A DNA stretch of 9,558 bases from Hyphomicrobiales bacterium (GTDB taxonomy: Bacteria; Pseudomonadota; Alphaproteobacteria; Rhizobiales; Afifellaceae): contig JACCSN010000056.1 of NCBI GenBank assembly GCA_013812985.1, forward strand, positions 1 to 9,558, given 5' to 3'. Every line of letters begins with the position of its first letter. Position 1 is the first letter of the stretch. The translations under genes and the position numbers were made by a program. Shown one piece after another: positions 5,746-9,558 of this stretch. A model generated the notes under the pieces. The model searched no databases, was not told the DNA's origin, and saw nothing but the letters and a program-made list of their open reading frames with translations.

Positions 5746-6495
5746 TCAGCCCCTGCGACGCTTGTAGCGGATCTCGTCGAAGCGCTGGGCGAGAGCGTCG
5801 TAGAGCAGCAGGCGTCCGACCAGCGGCTCGCCAATGCCGGCGGCAAGCTTCAGCACCTCCATGGCCTGGATCGAGCCGATGACGCCGGTGAGCGCGCCGA
5901 GTATGCCGGCTTCCGCGCAGCTCGGCAGCAGCCCTTCCGGCGGCGGGCTCGGGAAAAGGTCGCGGTAGGAGGGGTTCTCGCCCTCGAACGGTTTCAGCAC
6001 GGTCACGGAGCCGTCGAAGCGGCCGACCGCCGCGGTCACCAGCGGAACTCTTAGCTCGGCGCAGGTGTCGGCGACGAGGTAGCGCGTGGCAAAATTGTCG
6101 GAACCGTCCGCCACGAGGGTGTAGCCGGAAATGAGCTCGGCCGCGTTCGCGGCTGACATCCGGACCTGGTGCTTGACGACCGCGACGTGCGGATTGAGCC
6201 CGGCGATCGCCGCGCCGGCGCTCTCCACCTTCGCGACGCCGATCCCCTCCGTCTTGTGGATGATCTGCCGCTGCAGGTTCGACAGGCTGACGATGTCGTC
6301 GTCGGCGATGCCGATCGCGCCGATGCCCGCCGCGGCGAGATAGAGCGCCGCCGGGGCGCCGAGCCCGCCGGCGCCGATGACGAGCACCCGCGCGTCGCGG
6401 AATCGCTGCTGCCCCGCCCCGCCCACCTCCGCCAGCACGATGTGGCGGGCGTAGCGCTCCAATTCCTTAGGCGAGAACGGTTCCGGCTCGGTCAT
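5746..6495 (-). CDS. moeB: MoeB/ThiF-family E1-like adenylyltransferase, zinc-free type
   Basis: The family adenylates the C-terminal glycine of a small ubiquitin-like sulfur carrier (MoaD or ThiS) in the cytoplasm, for molybdopterin or thiamine synthesis. In the 249-aa form, ERYARHIVL (13-21), the nucleotide loop GAGGLG (41-46), DDDIVSLSNLQRQ (65-77, Arg76), Lys89, DGSDN (130-134) and CAEAGILG (193-200) are all present. The zinc-binding CxxC pairs of E. coli MoeB are absent. The first is replaced by SYRD (177-180, leading into LFP) and the second has no counterpart before the C terminus. I recall the same loss in other Hyphomicrobiales MoeB proteins. The start at 6495 puts the ATG 4 nt after the DUF1330 stop and fits the family's N terminus. 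A start at 6540 would overlap DUF1330 by 41 nt. No MoaD or ThiS gene is nearby, so the carrier partner (MoaD versus ThiS) is inferred. Confidence 0.87.
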   Translation of the reverse strand: MTEPEPFSPKELERYARHIVLAEVGGAGQQRFRDARVLVIGAGGLGAPAALYLAAAGIGAIGIADDDIVSLSNLQRQIIHKTEGIGVAKVESAGAAIAGLNPHVAVVKHQVRMSAANAAELISGYTLVADGSDNFATRYLVADTCAELRVPLVTAAVGRFDGSVTVLKPFEGENPSYRDLFPSPPPEGLLPSCAEAGILGALTGVIGSIQAMEVLKLAAGIGEPLVGRLLLYDALAQRFDEIRYKRRRG

Positions 6496-6499
6496 CAGC

Positions 6500-6823
6500 T
6501 CAGCGCGGCGGAACGCTTTCGCCGGGCTGTGGCCCGTCATAGCCCTCGATGACGATGATCTCGGCGACGCTGGTGGCGGTCCTCAGCGCCTTCGCCCGCT
6601 GATAAGCCTCGTCATGCCAGCATGCCCTGGCCGCTTCCATGCTGGGGAACTCGATCACGATATTGCGGGCGCGAGCCACGCCCTCGACCGGGTCGTATTG
6701 TCCGCCGCGCACGATGAAGCGGGCGCCGAAGCGGGCAAATGGCTCCGCATTCGCACCGATGTATTGCTTGTAAGCTTCCGGGTCGGAGACATCAACCCGC
6801 GCGATCCAATAGCCTTTGGCCAT
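6500..6823 (-). CDS. DUF1330 family protein (107 aa)
   Basis: The product shows the DUF1330 pattern: KGYWIARVDVSDPEAYKQY near the start, then RFIVRGG, a middle strand ending NIVIEFPSMEAA, the WHDEAYQ helix and a final strand AEIIVIEGYDG. The family adopts a dimeric alpha+beta barrel related to NIPSNAP and EthD-like proteins. It is small, cytoplasmic and of unknown biochemical function. The full length of the family, about 95-110 residues, is present. I use the ATG at 6823, preceded by GGGAGA at suitable spacing. An in-frame TTG directly before it would add one residue. The gene is the first of the tight minus-strand run and its stop lies 4 nt before the moeB ATG. It is separated from coaA by a 139-bp gap that may hold the promoter of the run, though I could not pick out clear -35/-10 boxes. 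Confidence 0.88.
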   Translation of the reverse strand: MAKGYWIARVDVSDPEAYKQYIGANAEPFARFGARFIVRGGQYDPVEGVARARNIVIEFPSMEAARACWHDEAYQRAKALRTATSVAEIIVIEGYDGPQPGESVPPR

Positions 6824-6962
6824 CAAGCTCTCCCTTCCAGCATTTGTTCGATTCTCACCAACAATCGGGCTCGACGGGCGGCTTCCGCGTGGCCGTTTCG
6901 ACCCCTCGCCAGATCGAGCGACATATCATCCGTCGTCGGGCAGTTCGACGCGTATTCGCGCC

Positions 6963-7916
6963 CTAAAGCTTCCTCAGCGCCACCTCGTCGATGGCGTGGT
7001 CAACGTCCTTGCGCAGGATGAGGTCGGCGCGGGGGCGGGTCGGCAGGATGTTCTCGCGCAGATTCGCCAGGTTGATGCGCTCCCAAAGCCCGACGGCCAT
7101 CTCTTCCGCGGCTTCGCCGCTCAGCCCGGCGAATTCGTGAAAATAGGATTCCGGGTCGCAGAAGCGTGTGTCCTTGAGCCGCAGGAAGCGCTCGACATAC
7201 CAGCGCCTGACCGCCGCCTCGTCGGCGTCGATATAGATGGAGAAATCGAAGAAGTCCGAGACGAAAGGGATCGCCTTGCCGTCCTTCGGCAGATCGCGCG
7301 GCTGCAGCACGTTCAGGCCTTCGAGGATGAGGATGTCCGGCCGGTCGACCGTGATCGTCTGCCCGAGGACGATGTCATAGCTCAAATGCGAATAGACCGG
7401 GGCGGTGACTTTTGGCTTCCCCGCCTTGATGTCGGAGAGGAAGGCGAGCAGCGCGCCGACATCGTAGCTTTCGGGAAACCCTTTTCGTTCCATCAGCCCT
7501 TCGGCCTTGAGCACGGCATTGGGGAACAGGAAGCCGTCGGTGGTCACGAGATCGACCTCTGGGCCGGAAGGCCAGCGCTTCAGAAGCTCCTGGAGGATGC
7601 GCGCCGTTGTCGACTTTCCGACCGCGACCGAGCCGCCGATGCCGATGATATACGGCATCTTGCCGTCCTTCGTGCCGAGGAACCGTCGCGTGGCGTGAAA
7701 CAGGCTCTGCGTCGCGGTGACATACATGGAGAGAAGGCGCGAGATCGGCAGGTAGACCCGCTCGACTTCCTCAAGCCGTATCGGATCGCCCAGGGACTTC
7801 AGCGCCGCCACCTCTTCGGCCGACAGCGTCATGGGCGTGTCGGCGCGCAGCTTGGACCAATCCTCGATCGAGAAGACGCGATACGGCGAGAGATCGGGGC
7901 GGATGACCTGGTCCAT
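6963..7916 (-). CDS. coaA: Type I pantothenate kinase
   Basis: CoaA phosphorylates pantothenate with ATP, the first and usually rate-limiting step of coenzyme A synthesis, in the cytoplasm. The 317-aa length matches the family (E. coli CoaA 316). Visible marks are the N-terminal [11 protein letters not shown] (10-20), YLPISRLL (55-62), the P-loop [10 protein letters not shown] (94-103), TTDGFLFPN and the [10 protein letters not shown] segment, [20 protein letters not shown] and the C-terminal RADLIL. The family is feedback-inhibited by CoA and its thioesters. The ATG shares one base with the hisE stop (TGATG), so translation is coupled. The order hisF-hisE-coaA is conserved in many Hyphomicrobiales. 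The open frame continues upstream of 7916 over hisE and hisF, but that extension has no family similarity and is not part of the protein. Confidence 0.97.
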   Translation of the reverse strand: MDQVIRPDLSPYRVFSIEDWSKLRADTPMTLSAEEVAALKSLGDPIRLEEVERVYLPISRLLSMYVTATQSLFHATRRFLGTKDGKMPYIIGIGGSVAVGKSTTARILQELLKRWPSGPEVDLVTTDGFLFPNAVLKAEGLMERKGFPESYDVGALLAFLSDIKAGKPKVTAPVYSHLSYDIVLGQTITVDRPDILILEGLNVLQPRDLPKDGKAIPFVSDFFDFSIYIDADEAAVRRWYVERFLRLKDTRFCDPESYFHEFAGLSGEAAEEMAVGLWERINLANLRENILPTRPRADLILRKDVDHAIDEVALRKL

Positions 7917-8242
7917 CACGCGCCTCCGATCCGGCGGGCTTTCTCCTCGAGACCCGTTTCCGTTGTCCGGCGGTGGAGTTCCGCCTTCACCTCCGCGAAA
8001 GACACTCCCGAGACCTGCAGGAGCAACAGGAGGTGATAAAGCACGTCCGCCGCTTCCTTCGTCAGCCCTTCGCGATCCGCGGCGACGGCGGCGATCGCAG
8101 CCTCGACCGCTTCCTCGCCAAGCTTCTTCGCACACTTCGCCACGCCCGCCCTGGCAAGCGTCGCCGTATATGAGCTGGGGTCGCTCGAATCGGCGCGGGC
8201 GGCGACGATGCCGACTAGGTCTTCGAGCGTGAATTGCGACAT
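7916..8242 (-). CDS. hisE: Phosphoribosyl-ATP diphosphatase
   Basis: HisE hydrolyses phosphoribosyl-ATP to phosphoribosyl-AMP and pyrophosphate, the second step of histidine biosynthesis. The 108-aa length is normal for the stand-alone enzyme. It belongs to the all-alpha NTP pyrophosphatase (MazG-like) fold. The metal-binding pattern is visible as GEEAVE (Glu43, Glu44, Glu47) and KEAADVLYH (Glu63, Asp66). [21 protein letters not shown] is the family's typical N-terminal region, and [13 protein letters not shown] a typical C-terminal one. It is separate from HisI, as is usual in Alphaproteobacteria. The start lies 30 nt after the hisF stop and its own stop overlaps the coaA ATG by one base, so all three genes form one transcription unit. 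Confidence 0.97.
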   Translation of the reverse strand: MSQFTLEDLVGIVAARADSSDPSSYTATLARAGVAKCAKKLGEEAVEAAIAAVAADREGLTKEAADVLYHLLLLLQVSGVSFAEVKAELHRRTTETGLEEKARRIGGA

Positions 8243-8272
8243 CGAGGCGGAATGCGGTTGGTTTCCGCCTTC

Positions 8273-9055
8273 TTAGGCCGAAACGTGGCGGACGTGTATC
8301 CCTGCTTTCGCCATGTGCTGCTTGGCTTCCATGATCGTATGTGTGCCGAAATGGAATATTGAGGCGGCGAGCACGGCGCTCGCATGGCCGTCGCGAATGC
8401 CTTCGACCAGGTGATCCAGCGTGCCGACTCCGCCCGAGGCGATCACCGGCACGCGGACAGCATCGGCGACGGCGCGGGTCAGATCGAGGTCGAAGCCGCT
8501 CTTCGTGCCGTCGCGGTCCATCGAGGTGAGCAGGATCTCGCCGGCGCCCAGCGACACGACGTCCAGCGCATAGGCGATCGCGTCGAGCCCGGTGGGCTGC
8601 CTTCCCCCATGGGTGAAGATCTCCCACCGCGGAATGTCATCCGCGCCGGAGACGCGGCGGGCGTCGATCGCCACGACGATGCACTGGTCGCCGAACTTAT
8701 CCGCCGCGCGGGCGACGAGCGCGCGGTCGGCGACGGCCGCCGTGTTGATCGCGACCTTGTCGGCGCCGGCGAGCAGCAGGGTCCGGATGTCCTCGACGGA
8801 ACGGACTCCGCCGCCGACGGTGACTGGCATGAAGCACTCTTCCGCCGTGCGACGGACGACATCGAGGATCGTGGCGCGGTTCTCGTGGCTGGCGGCGATG
8901 TCGAGAAAGCAAAGCTCGTCGGCCCCCGCCGCATCGTAGGCCTTGGCCGCCTCGACCGGGTCCCCGGCGTCACGCAAGTCGACGAAGTTCACGCCTTTCA
9001 CGACGCGCCCGTCCTTCACGTCAAGGCAGGGAATCACGCGAGCTTTGAGGGTCAT
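8273..9055 (-). CDS. hisF: Imidazole glycerol phosphate synthase, cyclase subunit
   Basis: HisF is the (beta/alpha)8-barrel synthase subunit. It uses ammonia from HisH to turn PRFAR into imidazole glycerol phosphate and AICAR, joining histidine and purine metabolism. The 260-aa product begins [19 protein letters not shown]. Asp12 and Asp131 (in VVAIDARR) correspond to the catalytic Asp11 and Asp130 of the well-studied Thermotoga enzyme. The phosphate-binding motifs VGGGVRS (80-86) and IASGGVGT are present. The ATG at 9055 gives the standard N terminus, but I see no good Shine-Dalgarno sequence before it. The usual upstream partners hisA and hisH are not adjacent. A non-his spacer with a possible gene remnant ends 22 nt before this start, so expression must come from a local promoter or read-through. 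Confidence 0.98.
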   Translation of the reverse strand: MTLKARVIPCLDVKDGRVVKGVNFVDLRDAGDPVEAAKAYDAAGADELCFLDIAASHENRATILDVVRRTAEECFMPVTVGGGVRSVEDIRTLLLAGADKVAINTAAVADRALVARAADKFGDQCIVVAIDARRVSGADDIPRWEIFTHGGRQPTGLDAIAYALDVVSLGAGEILLTSMDRDGTKSGFDLDLTRAVADAVRVPVIASGGVGTLDHLVEGIRDGHASAVLAASIFHFGTHTIMEAKQHMAKAGIHVRHVSA

Positions 9056-9077
9056 GAAGACGGAGAGCGCGCAGCGG

Positions 9078-9206
9078 TCAGGCCGGATAGAACGCGCCGA
9101 GCCTGATCTCGACGGAGAGCGAAGGGATTGCGATCAGGCGCTCGGGGCCTTCGATCATGGCCGGCCCGGTCCAGTCCGAGGCAATTCCAGTGTATTCACC
9201 AAGCTT
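9078..9206 (-). pseudogene. Possible gene remnant (weakly Uma2-like C-terminal tail) upstream of hisF
   Basis: About 42 minus-strand codons ending at the TGA at 9078-9080 have strongly GC-rich third positions, as real genes here do. The peptide contains [20 protein letters not shown] and ends FYPA. This pattern, a 'pSLgveipLaefY' tail, recalls the C terminus of Uma2-family (DUF820) nuclease-like proteins. I judge this by eye only. Upstream the frame no longer looks like a domain. It could be a truncated gene or chance. Confidence 0.2.
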
Positions 9207-9309
9207 CTTAGGTCGGCGCAGTGCGACGACGGCGATTATACCTCGCAATGACAACAGGCGCGTCCAGGGAAAGCGTGAAAGGTTTCGCCGGAAAGCCCCC
9301 ACTCGCCGC

Positions 9310-9558
9310 TCAGCCTTCCGACAGCTGCCGGGCGAATTCGCCGACGGTCTTGGCGTAGACCTGCGCCTTGTTCCATTGCAGGATCACCTGGTAATTGCCA
9401 GAACCTTCCTCCCAGGACTGACCGGGCTGCCACCCATGGCCGCGCAGAAAATTGGCGGTCGAGGCGAGCACGTCGGCGGTGCTGCGCTGCAAGTCGCGCC
9501 GCCCGTCGCCGTCGAAATCGACCGCGAAGGCGATGTAGGAGGAGGGCAGGAACTGCGT
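9310..9558 (-). CDS. Lytic murein transglycosylase (MltB family), C-terminal end; start outside window
   Basis: The frame is open to the window edge and gives the last 82 residues. The segment TQFLPSSYIAFAVDFDGDGR followed by RDLQRSTADVLASTANFL and then HGWQPGQSW is the signature of the MltB-type catalytic domain (SLT_2). A final WNKAQVYAKTVGEFARQLSEG segment follows. These periplasmic enzymes cleave peptidoglycan glycan strands to 1,6-anhydro-muramyl products. The catalytic Glu and the signal peptide would lie beyond the right edge. The protein ends right after the catalytic domain, with no C-terminal peptidoglycan-binding domain as some homologues have. It is on the same strand as hisF, 254 bp upstream, and is probably a separate transcription unit. 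Confidence 0.9.
   Translation of the reverse strand, partial: TQFLPSSYIAFAVDFDGDGRRDLQRSTADVLASTANFLRGHGWQPGQSWEEGSGNYQVILQWNKAQVYAKTVGEFARQLSEG

Noticed and set aside
6816..8036. 406-codon plus-strand frame opposite coaA
   Set aside because: Antisense shadow of coaA and hisE, without a recognisable domain or ribosome binding site.
7917..8627. Upstream open extension of the coaA frame (554 codons in total)
   Set aside because: It runs through hisE and hisF in a wrong frame. CoaA homologues start at the equivalent of 7916, coupled to the hisE stop.

Overview
The window looks like chromosomal DNA of a high-GC alphaproteobacterium, most likely order Hyphomicrobiales (Rhizobiales). The evidence is the run hisF-hisE-coaA on one strand, a MoeB/ThiF-type E1 enzyme with the zinc-free 'YRDLFP' signature I associate with this group, a YbeY-CorC pair with a 4-nt start/stop overlap, and one copy of a palindromic repeat of the 'CCTCATCCTGAGG' type. 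The genus cannot be set from the sequence.

Layout. (1) Plus strand, 1-1769: the 3' end of an APH-fold small-molecule kinase, translationally coupled by ATGA to a divergent enolase paralog. (2) 1770-3890: a loosely packed stretch with three small exported proteins. These are a 93-aa secreted protein (+), a 115-aa secreted protein (-), and a 205-aa ClpP-like periplasmic serine-protease homologue (+) divergent from the 115-aa gene. It also holds about 430 bp with no recognisable gene, a candidate terminator hairpin, and an AT-rich palindrome between the divergent genes. (3) Minus strand, 6823 down to 3956: a tight cluster of DUF1330 protein, MoeB-like E1, YbeY (rRNA maturation endoribonuclease) and CorC/HlyC CBS-domain protein. 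(4) Minus strand, 9055 down to 6963: hisF-hisE-coaA (histidine biosynthesis and the first step of CoA synthesis). (5) 9056-9309: a spacer with a possible gene remnant. (6) 9310-9558: the C-terminal end of an MltB-type lytic transglycosylase (-), whose start lies outside the window.

Two observations stand out. First, the ybeY reading frame carries about 75 extra codons between its N-terminal helix region and its conserved core. About half of that extra sequence is a 109-bp imperfect palindromic repeat read through in frame without a stop, which is the arrangement known from Rickettsia palindromic elements. Second, the enolase paralog keeps the metal ligands and both catalytic lysines but has lost the active-site histidine of the SHRSGETED motif (Ala366) and has Asp165 in place of a catalytic Glu. 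Coupled to a small-molecule kinase, it may act on something other than 2-phosphoglycerate.

The usual neighbours phoH/ybeZ (before ybeY), lnt (after corC) and hisA (before hisF) are absent from their expected places, so the conserved clusters have been rearranged. The rest is ordinary housekeeping. I saw no CRISPR array, tRNA, rRNA, intact insertion sequence or phage gene.
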